Positions 25,601-34,639 of a stretch of DNA of 64,000 bases are shown here, piece after piece; position 1 is the stretch's first letter, and each line of letters opens with the position of its first letter. Both the position numbers and the translations under genes were made by a program. The stretch covers positions 120,124 through 184,123 of the forward strand of contig NW_004797663.1 in NCBI RefSeq assembly GCF_000002075.1, given 5' to 3'. Source of the DNA: Aplysia californica (taxonomy: Eukaryota; Mollusca; Gastropoda; Aplysiida; Aplysiidae). The notes beneath the pieces were generated by a model that was given only the letters and a program-made list of their open reading frames with translations, did not search any database and was not told the DNA's origin.

Positions 25601-26664
25601 CTTAGTTGTTAAACAGGTCCAATGAGTAGACAAGAAACATCATACAGTATAGACCTTAAAAGTCTAAATAAGTTGGCAGATCGGTCCAGCGGTAGGCTAG
25701 ACCTAAGACCGGCATTCACTTACTTTAACCAGCAACAACGTGGTAGACATTAGCTAGAAAAAAATAATTGAGGAGCGTCTGGTTAACTTTGCCAAAACAC
25801 ACATACATATATAATCAGAGTGTCTACGTACACGGTAACTGGGCACCTAGCCTCAGTGTGTACGTACAAGGTAACCGGGCATGTAGCCTCAATATCTACG
25901 TACACAGTAACCGGCAACCAGGCATGTAGTCTCAGTGTCACGTACAGGGTAACCGGGCAGTTCAGAACTCCAAGTTCAGTTCTCGTCATCCGGTGTTGCC
26001 TTCATCCCCACCACTCCCCCGACTGTACCTTAAAAAAAAAAAAAAAATAATCCCCCCATTCCGGAGCCCTATACTTCGCTGTGCACAGACTTTGAATGAA
26101 CTTTGGTGACCCCAACCGGTACTCACAATGCGATGCACACACGCAGGTTCAGTGACTGGTCACGATGGCGAGCCCCACAAGACTTTCTTTTTTTTTCAGC
26201 AAGTGACAGCATAGCACAAATATTGATTTATTTTCATTCTGGTTACCATGTACGTAGATACTGAGAGCAGGTGCTCGGTTACCGTGTACGTAGACACTCC
26301 AATATAAATATAAATAGGGAGATGTAGTCCCGGCCTTACTCCATAGAAATTTTCATTCGGAAACAAAAACGGAAGTCGTGTAAAACTTAACTAAATTTGT
26401 GACAGCCTTTAGGGCCAAAATTGTTCTCAACACACTAAAAAAGGTAACAATATTGTTGAAAAATAGTCTAAAATGGGTTAGGACCTTTGTTTAAATTTAC
26501 CAGCGGTCTTTTCACCCTGGCAACTCGGTCAGCATTTTTACTCCGAAGTGTATACAGTCCCAGTAACAGGGAACAAAGTCACAAAGTATACATACCCGGT
26601 AGGGGAAATCTTTTGTGATGTAGGAAAGTTTCAGCGCCCAGACCCGGTAGTGTGTGTGTATGTG

Positions 26665-26695
<31 letters not shown>

Positions 26696-29600
26696 CAGAG
26701 TGGGGGGGAGGGGAAAGAGATAGAGAGAGACAGAGAAATAGAGAGAGGGTGACTGCTCGATTGAAATTTTTGTTAGGCCTATAACATTGTTCTTTTCTTC
26801 AAATTGTCTCATTGATTCCTCCAACTCCAAAATGGAGAAAAAACTATCGTTCATCGAAAACACAACGACAATCTTCATTGGCCTCAAAACCAGATCTCTA
26901 TGATTTGTTTCTTTTTAGTTTTAGTAAGAGTTTTACGGCACTTGCAAAACAAGGTCATGATATAAGTCCAGAAGAACAGATGTGTTACAAGAGAGTAACA
27001 TACACAAAAAAGAAGGAAAGGAGGAGCAAACCACACTAGAACACCTGCCAACCACCCACTATGTCTGTATGTCCAGATCTAGACCTAGGCCATAGATCTA
27101 GTAAGAACCTAGGTCTACCCTGAGCAAAGCAAAGAGGGTGCTGAAACTTTCCAACATGACAAAAGATTATAAATCCCTACCGGGTCTGTATACTTCGTGA
27201 CTTTGTTCCCAGTTACCGAGTCTGTATGTAACTCCCTTTTAAACCCGGCTTCCGTTTCTCTTTCTTATAAATCTCTTGTCCTGTGTCTGTGTTGAGATCA
27301 TGCGAATTTTATCAGCAACCGATAGTAAACGTCGGATGTTCTGGACAGGCCGCCGGGGTCTCTCAATGTGTACTGTTGGTGTACAGCACACGCGCGCCAG
27401 GAAACATGTATTTTCGCCATGAATACCGTGGAAGTGTGTTAATTGATGATGAAAATAATGCTCTATCTTTCATAGCTTTCTATTTATAAAGTGTTACAAA
27501 CACATGAATAACCCCTTCTCATATAAGCTGGAGACATTACGAGAAGTTACGCCCTTTCTAGATGCTCTTCCTTGTTGTTATGAATGACCTGGGGTTCGAA
27601 AGGGGATAAGAGGTCAATTTCAGAAAGTTTTGCACTTAAATTGTTCTTGGTATCTGCACAATGGTATTCTCAAAATTATCGAACAAGCTTATTTTTTATC
27701 AGGTAGTATCATTTCATACAAAATCAAACTCATTTGAAAGATTTTGCATGGAACTCTTGTTTCCTGACTATCCTTTCCAGCTCCTCATGTTCTAAGTGGA
27801 TCAATTTGTTCTATAATTTCATTGGACGAACATCTAGAACTACCAACTTGGCGTGTTTTGAATGAGACGTATGCCTTGGTTACGAACCAACGCAAGCGGT
27901 TCTAGAAGAAGGCCACAAATGCACAAAAACTCAAGCAGACTGACAAACTCACTTAAACTGCGTGAATGCGGATCCGACTCGAGACCCGAATTGAACGGGA
28001 GATGATGCTCAGTGCGCGTGCGCTGAGCCAGGGGCCAGAACGTAGGAGAGGTGCTGAAGTAGGCTTATCAGGCGACATAAACCCGCCTCTGCAGGACGAG
28101 GACACTCTTTTCTTTAAAGCATCTACCGGAAGTTGTGTTCAAGCGCCTAGCAGGCTGCTGAAACAGCTCTATGCATTTTTTCGCCATTTCTCAAGATTAT
28201 GAATTGTGTTTTCTAGGAATTTAATATCATGTGAGGGCCCTTGATTTGCTTCATCTAGTGGTGTAAAAATAGTACTTATAAAGACAAGATCTAGTCTAAT
28301 ATTAGCCATGGAACTTGTAATTCTTACCCTGGCCCTATTGAACTATTTTGGCCATGTTTACAGTTTTGTAGTGAACTCTAGATCATACCACCATGTTCGG
28401 GTTTTCCCTGTGTTACACCCTTGCGCACTGAATCAGACAAGGAAAACAACTAAGTACACAAAAGATCAGCTGTTAAACGTAAACAATCCAAGTCTGAGTG
28501 TACCATCAAATGTGCTTACTAGTTTGGCCCAGTTAGGAGTTAGAAACAGCTGTGTTTGTCAATCAAAGGTAGTAAAGAGTGACAAGAGGGGTACGAGAGG
28601 TGGGACAAGGAAACAGAGAAAAATTATGGTGTGTCAGGGGATTCCTCGTGACACTGTTTCTAAGAATAGAACTACGACTACTGTGAACAAGAAAAACTTA
28701 ATACAGATAGACACTCGTAATGTATTTCAACATAACTGTCCCAACTTAAGAATTGGCTGTATTAACACCCAGTCGTGCTGCAACAAAACAAACATTGTAA
28801 GAGACGTAATTGAAGAAATGAACATCGACTTGTTGTGCATCACAGAAACTTGGCTTCGAACAGAAGGCGATGAATCTATCATAGCCGACCTTCTACCACC
28901 CGGCTTTGAACTTAAATCTTTTTCACGCGGATCACGTGGTGGCGGAATTGCTTTTATTCATCGGCGAGGTTTACCAGTAAAGTTCATCTGCGGTGGTCCA
29001 TCGTATCGCACATTTGAATCAGCCACTGCTTTCATCAGATCAGAGCAACTTACCTTCCGTGTGACATGTATCTATCGACCGCCACCTAACAAGAAAAATA
29101 AATTTACAAGTAAAGAATTCTTCATAGAATTCCAAGATCTACTCTTTCAACTAGAGCAAGCTGCCTCCCCCTTTTACATCATAGGGGATTTCAACTTTCA
29201 CTTTGATGTTCCATCTGTACCAGACACCAAACGCCTTGTTTCAATTCTTGATGATCATAATCTACAGCAGCTAATCAAAGAGCCGACACATCGTAGTGGT
29301 CACATTTTGGACCTGCTAATTACCAACACTGCTGACCAACATGTTTTTAAACATCAGGTTTTAGATAAGGCTATCTCTGACCATTCTCTTCTGATAGCTA
29401 ACATTAACATCTCCAAACCAAAACACGTAAGAAGAAGCATACTTTCAAGGAACACGAGAACAATAGACACACAGGCACTTCGGGACGACGTGAGCAAAAC
29501 ACTGACAAGTCTATCCTCCCTAGATGCAGACACATTTCATGACACTCTCAAAGCGGCAATCGACCAACATGCGCCAATGGTAAAAAGAAACATTTCATCG

Positions 29601-31630
29601 AGACCCTTTTCTCCTTGGTTTTCACTTGAAATCAAAGAGGCCAAGAAACATCGACGTCAGGCAGAACGCAGGTGGAGGAAATCAAAACTTCAAGTTCACA
29701 GAGACATCTTTATTAACCACCGAGACAAAGTCAACTCAATCATCGAAAATAACAAGAAAAAATACTATCTACATGAATTACAAGATGTTAAATCACCCAA
29801 ACAACTCGTTCAGACTACCAATGCTATTCTGGGAAAAGAAACAATATCTCCTCTCCCCTCTGCAACATCAGATGACGAACTTTGTAGTTTATTTGTGACT
29901 TTTTTCAATGACAAAATTAATACCATACGCTCTTCTCTCGACCTAGAGCCAAATGGAAATTTGGAATTTTCAGAATTTACTGGACAAATATTAGATTCTT
30001 TTAGTCCAGTTACAAATAGTGATATTTTAAATTGTATTAATGGGTCAACCATAAAAACATGCGACCTTGACCCAATGCCTGCTCATGTATTCAAAACCTG
30101 TATTGATATTGTCCTACCTCACATTACTCAGATAGTGAATATGTCACTTGCCACTGGCACAGTACCTAATACTTTCAAACAAGCTATTGTAAAACCTTTA
30201 TTGAAAAAACCCGGGCTTGATAAAAATGAATTTAAAAACTATCGACCAGTTTCGAATTTGCAATTTGTCTCAAAAATTCTAGAGAAGATTGTTTTAAGTC
30301 AAGTTTTGTCTCACATGAGAAAAAATGGTCTTGAGGAAATTTACCAATCTGCCTATAAAACTCATCATAGTACCGAAACTGCGCTTTTAAAAGTAACGTC
30401 TGATTTATTGGATTCCATTGATAGCAAAAACATCTGTCTTTTAACTCTTTTGGATCTGTCCGCAGCTTTTGACACAATTGACCATGCTATTCTACTCACA
30501 AGACTTGAGCGCTCATTTGGCTTATCGGGTACTGTGCTTTCATGGTTTAAGTCATATTTACTAGAAAGAGTTCAGTCAGTGCAAATTAAAAATAGCTTTT
30601 CAAAGCAGGTCAGGCTCGATTATGGAGTTCCACAGGGGTCCGTTCTTGGACCAGTGCTCTTTACACTATATACACAGCCCTTAGCAAGCATTTTACAAAA
30701 TCATGGATTGAATTATCATTTTTATGCCGATGATTCCCAAATGTATGTTAATGGCACCATTCAAGATCTACCAAACATGATTTCCATCACTAAACAATGT
30801 TTTTATGAAATCAAAAAGTGGATGACAGTAAACAAATTGAAACTAAATGAAGAAAAGACAGACATCATTCTTATAAAAAATCCACGATTAAATAAAGATC
30901 TGGAAAGTGTCAACTTTGATTTATATGGGCATATGACATCTAGTAAAGAAGTTGTCAGGAATCTCGGTGTATATATTGACCACCACTTATCAATGGGCTC
31001 GTTTGTAGGATCTCTGTCCAAATCCCTTTATTTTCAGCTGAGAAGGATAGGCCTAGTTCGAAAGTACTTAAGCGAAGAGACCACAAAAACACTGGTAACA
31101 TCTCTTATCCTATCTAGATTAGACTATTGTAACTCACTCCTGGCAGGTCTGAACAACAAATATTTGAATCGTTTACAAGTAATTCAAAACAATGCCGCTA
31201 GACTGATAACAAGATCTAAAAAACGAGACCATGTCACTCCATTATTAAAAGAACTGCATTGGCTCCCTGTAAAAGAACGAATAATATTTAAAATCTGCGT
31301 CATGTGTTTCAAATGTGTAAATAAAACTGCTCCTTTTTATCTACAAGAACTTATCAGTATATATAAACCAGGGAGAAACCTAAGATCATCGAACGATAAC
31401 ACCCTACTTGTGACACCTGTAAAATCATACAAATCATATGGAGAGAGATCTTTCTCATATCTTGGTCCATTTATGTGGAACAGATTACCCATGAAACTAA
31501 GACAAATAAGAACACTTGATAGCTTCAAAAGACATCTTAAACATTTTCTGTTCCTACAGGCCTATCCTTCATAAGCTTTTAACGTTATCTTTCATTACAT
31601 TTGTTCTTTTCCTATGTCTGGATGAAAATA

Positions 31631-31686
<56 letters not shown>

Positions 31687-32325
31687 ATTAATGTATATTG
31701 CTTGAGAAGAAAGGAAGTAGTAAGAAAGGTTTTTGAAAAATGGGTATTCCAATGTAAAGCGCATTGAGCTACTTTTTTTGGAAATGCGCTCTATAAATGT
31801 TATATATTATTATTATTATTATTATTTACACCTAATGATTTTGAGGGGAGGACTTCCGTAACGAGCGACCACTAAGAGACAGAGCAGAATTGAGGGCTTG
31901 GGGTAAGGGTAGGGGTAGGGTTAGGTCTAGGCCTCTTCTTTATTGTGTTTGATGGGGTGGTCGCTCGTTACGGAAGTCCTTCCATTTTGAGTAAAAATTT
32001 CTATGTCTAGAGTCTATAGTATAGTCTAGTCACTATAGTCTATGGGTTAGGCCGGGACTACTAGGACACTAGGATATCTCTGCACCTCCCACAATAGCAG
32101 CAAATTAAAAAAAACACTTACTGACACTCTTTTCTTTAAAGCATCACCGGATAATTTCTCGTACCAAAAACTGGTCAAGTCCGTGACAATAACTTCGTAG
32201 GAACTGTTGTCAAATTTTGCCTTGATTAAATACTTATTGCCGTCATCAGACGGTACATCTAAAGGACGCCAGGAGCATGCACATAGATCTGGTTTCCACC
32301 GCCGCCTCCAATTAAGTTCTGCCAT
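16682..32325 (-). CDS. NHEJ1: XLF/Cernunnos, non-homologous end-joining factor 1 (complete, 7 coding exons)
   Basis: XLF is a nuclear homodimer that pairs with XRCC4, LIG4 and Ku to bridge and ligate DNA double-strand breaks. Coding exons are 32325-32122, 24295-24101, 23375-23237, 21596-21535, 20412-20295, 17759-17557 and 16783-16682. All have AG/GT borders and matching phases, giving 340 aa (human about 299). Residues 1-133 (exons 1-2) fit the globular head, with WRPLDVPSDDGNKYLIKAKF and LAGMPFSFVFHTVL. Exon 3 (PLMAMVGELYRQQQELFKIL, KDKEIDDYKSQG) starts the coiled-coil stalk. The stalk continues through TPFDVLVFRNSM and FTSLGQELYREI. Exon 6 is a Ser/Pro-rich linker. The C-terminus KKKKKLKF resembles the basic-plus-hydrophobic Ku-binding tail. 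The start is the first ATG in the exon. Intron 1 (7.8 kb) holds an intact LINE on the opposite strand. Identification rests on several collinear family landmarks; exon borders were read by eye. Confidence 0.93.
16955..17046 (-). mobile_element. tRNA-derived SINE head
   Basis: On the minus strand it reads GGGGCGCTCCATTAGCTCAG (A box TTAGCTCAGTTG), then CCTGGTTCAAATCCCAG (B box). The acceptor arms do not pair as in a real tRNA and the sequence runs on into intronic repeat towards 16860, so it is a SINE or tRNA-pseudogene. It lies in the last NHEJ1 intron. Confidence 0.6.
17864..18159. mobile_element. Inverted-repeat element in NHEJ1 intron 5
   Basis: The ends read GTCGAACCTACTTTAACAG and, reversed from 18159, ACAGAACCTGCTTTAACGC. 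A second inverted pair, GGGTGACC...TTTGACAGTTTC (about 17980) and GAAATTGTCAAAGACGGTCACCC (about 18052), lies inside. The style is like pogo/Tigger MITEs, but no clear target duplication was found. Confidence 0.5.
18225..18370 (-). mobile_element. tRNA-derived SINE copy (diverged)
   Basis: CTTGCCTCTCAGATCAAACCTTGGCGGAGAG and the following CCCCATAGAAACAGAGAAAT...CCCCACTTAGTAATCAAATG match the layout of the copies at 25010-25165 and 51275-52250. Confidence 0.5.
18371..19090. other. GC/CpG-rich intronic stretch, no gene seen
   Basis: Two CpG-rich patches (about 18390-18660 and 18915-19050, the latter with CTCGCCGCGGGGGCCGG) lie inside NHEJ1 intron 5, in otherwise AT-rich DNA. The open frames are not conserved-looking and no exon with good borders is seen. 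It may be an old GC-rich repeat or a regulatory island. Confidence 0.4.
19501..20206. mobile_element. piggyBac-like non-autonomous element (TTAA-flanked)
   Basis: Direct TTAA repeats at 19497-19500 and 20207-20210 flank perfect 15-base inverted ends CACATTACACCCTAA. The TTAA target and short ends fit the piggyBac superfamily (Kolobok also uses TTAA). The interior has a GC-rich left part with CTCGCCCGG repeats. A frame near 19840-19950 contains SDGSDFDENVVGRVWGDSD, an acidic piece like piggyBac transposase N-termini. The catalytic core is absent, so the 706-bp copy is internally deleted. It lies in NHEJ1 intron 5. Confidence 0.8.
21071..21463. mobile_element. GTGAGGCAG-ended MITE, copy A
   Basis: The ends are inverted copies of about 33 bases beginning GTGAGGCAACGTGGTGGAAT on the left and GTGAGGCAGCGTGGTGGAAT reversed on the right. 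AAAT flanks both sides. The interior (TTTTGGGCATGTAGAGTTAT, AGGAGGTGGGGGTCA, GGTAAAATTAGTGAGAAAAT) matches copies at 24500 and 47289. There is no ORF. It lies in NHEJ1 intron 4. Confidence 0.85.
21715..21880 (-). mobile_element. SINE, shared-tail family (short variant)
   Basis: TAGTAGGTGTTTTACGACAC...CACAATAAGGCCATGTAAGTGCC (the reversed tail) is followed by GATTAGAGGTGTTACAAACACAAAAAAGG and GATAGATGTTTGATAGGAAAG. It is the same element as 26920, 50657, 59753 and 60078, and lies in NHEJ1 intron 3. Confidence 0.75.
22470..22995 (+). mobile_element. RTE-like LINE 3' end with C-terminal zinc finger
   Basis: Broken frames read KKCYKDALKVSLERLQ. Then, in 22684-22914, PIRKTEAKREACKLGT and FKCSKCGNLLSVRIGLTGHS appear. 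This is the C-x2-C...RIGL-x2-H end typical of RTE-like LINE proteins. An ATT microsatellite follows. It lies in NHEJ1 intron 3 and is not a host zinc-finger gene. Confidence 0.75.
24500..24931. mobile_element. GTGAGGCAG-ended MITE, copy B
   Basis: A 432-bp full-length copy in NHEJ1 intron 1. The inverted ends begin GTGAGGCAGCCTGGTGGAAT (left) and GTGAGGCAGCATGGTGGAAT (right, reversed). It is flanked by ATAT on both sides. Confidence 0.87.
25010..25165 (-). mobile_element. tRNA-derived SINE copy
   Basis: On the minus strand it begins GGTGTCCGTGATGTGGTGCA, and the B-box-like CTGAATTTGACTCCCAG follows. The 3' half contains the reverse of CTGCCTGTCAGGGCCAACCTTGGC. Related copies are at 18225-18370 and 51275-52250. 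Confidence 0.6.
25818..26299. mobile_element. Foldback element with tandem-repeat arm
   Basis: The outer ends are inverted copies of about 31 bases starting GAGTGTCTACGTACACGGTA. The left arm repeats a 40-48-base unit (CTACGTACA..GTAACCGGGC..GTAGCCTCA) four times (25818-25955). The right arm has two inverted units (26240-26299). The interior is non-coding. It lies in NHEJ1 intron 1. Confidence 0.8.
26541..27234. mobile_element. Foldback element with about 63-bp inverted arms
   Basis: 26541-26607 and 27172-27234 are inverted copies sharing GGGAACAAAGTCAC, AGTATACA and ACCCGGTAGGG. The interior contains a GT/GA microsatellite (26649-26745) and an inserted short SINE (26920-27060). It lies in NHEJ1 intron 1, about 240 bp from the foldback at 25818-26299. 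Confidence 0.8.
26920..27060 (-). mobile_element. SINE, shared-tail family (short variant), nested
   Basis: TTTTAGTAAGAGTTTTACGGCACTTGCAA...AAGGTCATGATATAAG, then GTGTTACAAGAGAGTAACATACAC and CACCTGCCAACCACCCAC. It sits inside the foldback at 26541-27234, so it is younger than that element. Confidence 0.75.
28200..31825 (+). mobile_element. CR1/L2-group LINE, coding region apparently intact
   Basis: A non-LTR retrotransposon antisense to NHEJ1 in its intron 1. The 5' boundary is uncertain; sequence from about 27960 may be its 5' UTR. The ORF is at 28308-31574. The 3' UTR has a GT microsatellite (31634-31685). It ends TGTAAAGCGCATTGAGC...GAAATGCGCTCTATAAATG followed by ATT repeats to 31825, a tail also found on a SINE family here. 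No target duplication was identified. Confidence 0.9.
28308..31574 (+). CDS. LINE endonuclease/reverse transcriptase polyprotein (1088 aa)
   Basis: It catalyses target-primed reverse transcription of its own RNA. Residues 1-147 form a basic N-terminal region with RGTRGGTRKQRKI. Residues about 148-370 are an APE-type endonuclease: NTQS, ITETWLR, SRGGGIAF, CIYRPPPN, GDFNFHFD, and SDHSLL near 357. Reverse transcriptase spans about 625-880: KNYRPVSNLQFVSKILEK, HHSTETALLKV, LDLSAAFDTIDHAIL, VPQGSVLGPVLF near 773, and FYADDSQ near 806, so the catalytic aspartates are present. The C-terminal domain has LILSRLDYCNSLLAGL, TPLLKELHWLPVKERI and YGERSFSYLGPFMWNRLP, as in CR1/L2 elements. The single frame has no stop, suggesting a young copy. 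Length and domain order are normal for the group. The start is the first ATG; an upstream ORF1 was not recognised. Confidence 0.93.
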   Translation: MELVILTLALLNYFGHVYSFVVNSRSYHHVRVFPVLHPCALNQTRKTTKYTKDQLLNVNNPSLSVPSNVLTSLAQLGVRNSCVCQSKVVKSDKRGTRGGTRKQRKIMVCQGIPRDTVSKNRTTTTVNKKNLIQIDTRNVFQHNCPNLRIGCINTQSCCNKTNIVRDVIEEMNIDLLCITETWLRTEGDESIIADLLPPGFELKSFSRGSRGGGIAFIHRRGLPVKFICGGPSYRTFESATAFIRSEQLTFRVTCIYRPPPNKKNKFTSKEFFIEFQDLLFQLEQAASPFYIIGDFNFHFDVPSVPDTKRLVSILDDHNLQQLIKEPTHRSGHILDLLITNTADQHVFKHQVLDKAISDHSLLIANINISKPKHVRRSILSRNTRTIDTQALRDDVSKTLTSLSSLDADTFHDTLKAAIDQHAPMVKRNISSRPFSPWFSLEIKEAKKHRRQAERRWRKSKLQVHRDIFINHRDKVNSIIENNKKKYYLHELQDVKSPKQLVQTTNAILGKETISPLPSATSDDELCSLFVTFFNDKINTIRSSLDLEPNGNLEFSEFTGQILDSFSPVTNSDILNCINGSTIKTCDLDPMPAHVFKTCIDIVLPHITQIVNMSLATGTVPNTFKQAIVKPLLKKPGLDKNEFKNYRPVSNLQFVSKILEKIVLSQVLSHMRKNGLEEIYQSAYKTHHSTETALLKVTSDLLDSIDSKNICLLTLLDLSAAFDTIDHAILLTRLERSFGLSGTVLSWFKSYLLERVQSVQIKNSFSKQVRLDYGVPQGSVLGPVLFTLYTQPLASILQNHGLNYHFYADDSQMYVNGTIQDLPNMISITKQCFYEIKKWMTVNKLKLNEEKTDIILIKNPRLNKDLESVNFDLYGHMTSSKEVVRNLGVYIDHHLSMGSFVGSLSKSLYFQLRRIGLVRKYLSEETTKTLVTSLILSRLDYCNSLLAGLNNKYLNRLQVIQNNAARLITRSKKRDHVTPLLKELHWLPVKERIIFKICVMCFKCVNKTAPFYLQELISIYKPGRNLRSSNDNTLLVTPVKSYKSYGERSFSYLGPFMWNRLPMKLRQIRTLDSFKRHLKHFLFLQAYPS
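31849..31980. mobile_element. MITE of about 131 bp with 22-bp inverted ends
   Basis: Perfect inverted ends AGGACTTCCGTAACGAGCGA(CC) flank a short interior with GGTAAGGGTAGGGGTAGGGTTAGG and CTTCTTTATTGTGTTTGATG. The right half recurs at 34372-34447. It lies between the LINE and exon 1 within NHEJ1 intron 1. Confidence 0.8.
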
Positions 32326-32560
32326 ATTCAATGCCTTCCTGGGGCGTGAATATCAAAAATCAAAGTCAATATAATGTAAATCTTGAATTAAGTCTACAGG
32401 CTAAGTTGAATGTTGTTTTGAAGGCTTGGGGAACTTTCGATATTTCGCCGGAAGTTTATACTCCTTTCTTGTAAATGTAAAAGCTAAATCACAATTCTAA
32501 GAAAACAAATTTGTCTGTACATAGCGAATTATTGACATTAACAGCTGTTAAAGGATAAAA
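32326..32560 (-). promoter_or_regulatory. Probable NHEJ1 promoter region
   Basis: This is the sequence immediately upstream of the NHEJ1 ATG (32325), so 5' UTR and core promoter are expected here. A CCGGAAGT site (32448-32455), a typical ETS core in housekeeping promoters, is visible. No TATA box is obvious. The call rests on position plus one motif. Confidence 0.4.
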
Positions 32561-34371
32561 ACTATCTGAGTACATGTTGCATGCATGTAACTATAATTTT
32601 CAGCAGAGTTTATTCTGAGTACACCTTTCCACAGTCAATGTTTGATGGAAAATCGAAATAGGATAAGATATGAGGTATACGAAACCACGGCCATAGGGAC
32701 GTTTCCACATGGCAGCAGTTTGTAAACAACATGGCGTCCCATTCCTGCCCTAACGGTAAAAAGGTAAAGCGAAGTACCTGAAACGCGTCGTTGTTTTGTA
32801 GCACATGTATTTGATTAACACCCATAACTTAGTTCAACTTAACGATCTTGGTCCCGTCTGTTTAGACTTGGCATCATCCTCACAGAGTGCTAGATACCGA
32901 TAATGATTTAAATATTCGGTATCAATGTTCTATCAGTAGTAGATCTAGGTCTAGATCTAGTAGTCAGTAGATGAGACTAGCCTACAAAAGTGTCAAAAGG
33001 AGCAGTAAAATTCACTTGTTTTTAACAAGGCAAGGGGGGTTTTGGGGGGGGGGGCATGCCCCCCCAGAATTTGACCATAATTTGATGTTTTGCAATCTAG
33101 GTTTGATAGGCTATCTCTCCCATATTGGCAGGCGCATCAAAAAGTAATCGGTTTAGAATCACAATAAGTAATCGTCAGTGGGGGTCAAAACTAGTACCCC
33201 AAACGGTACCCAGATTCTTAAGTAGTACCCATTACTTCATGAGATCAGGGTTAAAATGATAGCAATAGCTGAGCTTGTCAATTAAAAACCTATTTACTCT
33301 ACCTTCTTATTTTATCTATTGAGTTACCTCCTTGGACGATCGTCGTGTCGTTCATGGTTCGCAGGCCAGTAGAGCCTATAGATGATGATCAAACGTTTTC
33401 AATTTTGACTGAATTGGTATTAGCCTTTAGACCTCATTGATCCTATTGTGTAACTTTGAATAGACCTGCATGTTTGCCGACAATCGTCTGAAATCCGACA
33501 ATCGCGACCCGACCCGCGAACCGGCGGATGCTATCGCTAGGCCCACCTGGATCAGTCAATGTGCGTAGTGCGAGGCTTGGCCGACTGCCAGCGACCCCCT
33601 TTTCTCCCGTCGGCTTCGTCGGCATTTTCGTTCTCGTGCCGACCGCCGACGCGCGCACCGCCGACTGCCGACGTCGGCGTTTCCGACATAATTGTCGGAA
33701 CCTAAGTAGAAATGCGAATATGAAAAAAGGACCACAACTTAAATTATCTACTTTCAGTTTCGTGCTCGAGCGGCCATTTTGAATTTCGTTTGTTGACTAA
33801 TTCAATTGTTCAGATCATGTGGATTAATTCAAGTCCGACTCCCTTGTTCTAATAGAATCTAGATCTAAATCTAGATTTATATAGATCATTATAGACCTCA
33901 ATGGAGGATTCATATTCCAATTCTATTGTGTCAAACCCTATCATAGGTTGTGCTGTAATATTTATATTGGTAAAAATAAGCATTTCATCAGGTGCGTGAA
34001 TTATTTATTTATTTAGATTCTAGTAAAGATCTAGATCTAGAATCTAGACTCAGCTGAGTCCCTCTCTTCGGAATCGGATGCGAATTTCTAGTTCAAGGCC
34101 TATTCCTATTCACTTGTTCTACAAGATCTAGATCTAGATTTATTTAGATTACTAGATCTATATATGAAGGATTCACATTCCAATTCTATTGTGTTATATT
34201 GTATCAAACCCTATAGTCCTATAGCAATGAAGATGTAAGCCATATATAGATCTAGAATCTAGATCTATATGCTCCTTGTTTGTTTTGGAGTGTGGTTTTT
34301 TAATTAATTTTTTTTTTCATTTAGGACTTGTTTTGTCCTTTTTACATGAGGCCCATTGCAGGTTCTTTTTG
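32561..34371. other. Divergent intergenic region, part 1
   Basis: No gene is seen. It contains a GC-rich patch (33440-33680) with CCGACAAT motifs in both orientations. It also has many AGATCTAGATCT strings and a local duplication: the segment GATTCATATTCCAATTCTAT with flanking TCTAGATCTA occurs at about 33840-33950 and again at 34110-34215. Confidence 0.6.
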
Positions 34372-34447
34372 GGGGTAGGGTTAGGGTTAGGTCTCTTCTT
34401 TATTGTGTTTGTTGGGGTGGTCGCTCGTTACTCGGATGTCCTTCCTT
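34372..34447. mobile_element. Half copy of the AGGACTTCC MITE
   Basis: GGGTAGGGTTAGGGTTAGGTCTC, CTTCTTTATTGTGTTTG and GGTGGTCGCTCGTTAC match the right half of the element at 31849-31980. The left inverted end is missing. Confidence 0.75.
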
Positions 34448-34639
34448 ATGACACCCACAAAGGCTTTTTTTTTTTGGGGGGGGGGGGGGGGGGGTTGCGC
34501 AAAATTTTCAGACAATTTGGTTCAGGCTCACATGCAGGTCTACTTTGAAGGCTTCATTGTTTTTAGGACTGTGACTGGTTGTGCAAAAACATTCGGTATT
34601 ATATATATACCTAACACTTCATAAATATAACAATAGGCC

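Noticed and set aside
27966-28202. Small ORF upstream of the LINE as an ORF1 protein
   Set aside because: It has no recognisable ORF1 motif (no zinc knuckle, esterase or coiled coil) and could equally be 5' UTR or flanking sequence.
33443-33658. Short minus-strand ORF in a GC-rich patch
   Set aside because: The frame is a consequence of GC richness. No conserved motif or good splice borders are seen.
34372-34395. Interstitial telomere repeat
   Set aside because: GGGTTAGGGTTAGG is short and belongs to the interior of the MITE also found at 31849-31980.
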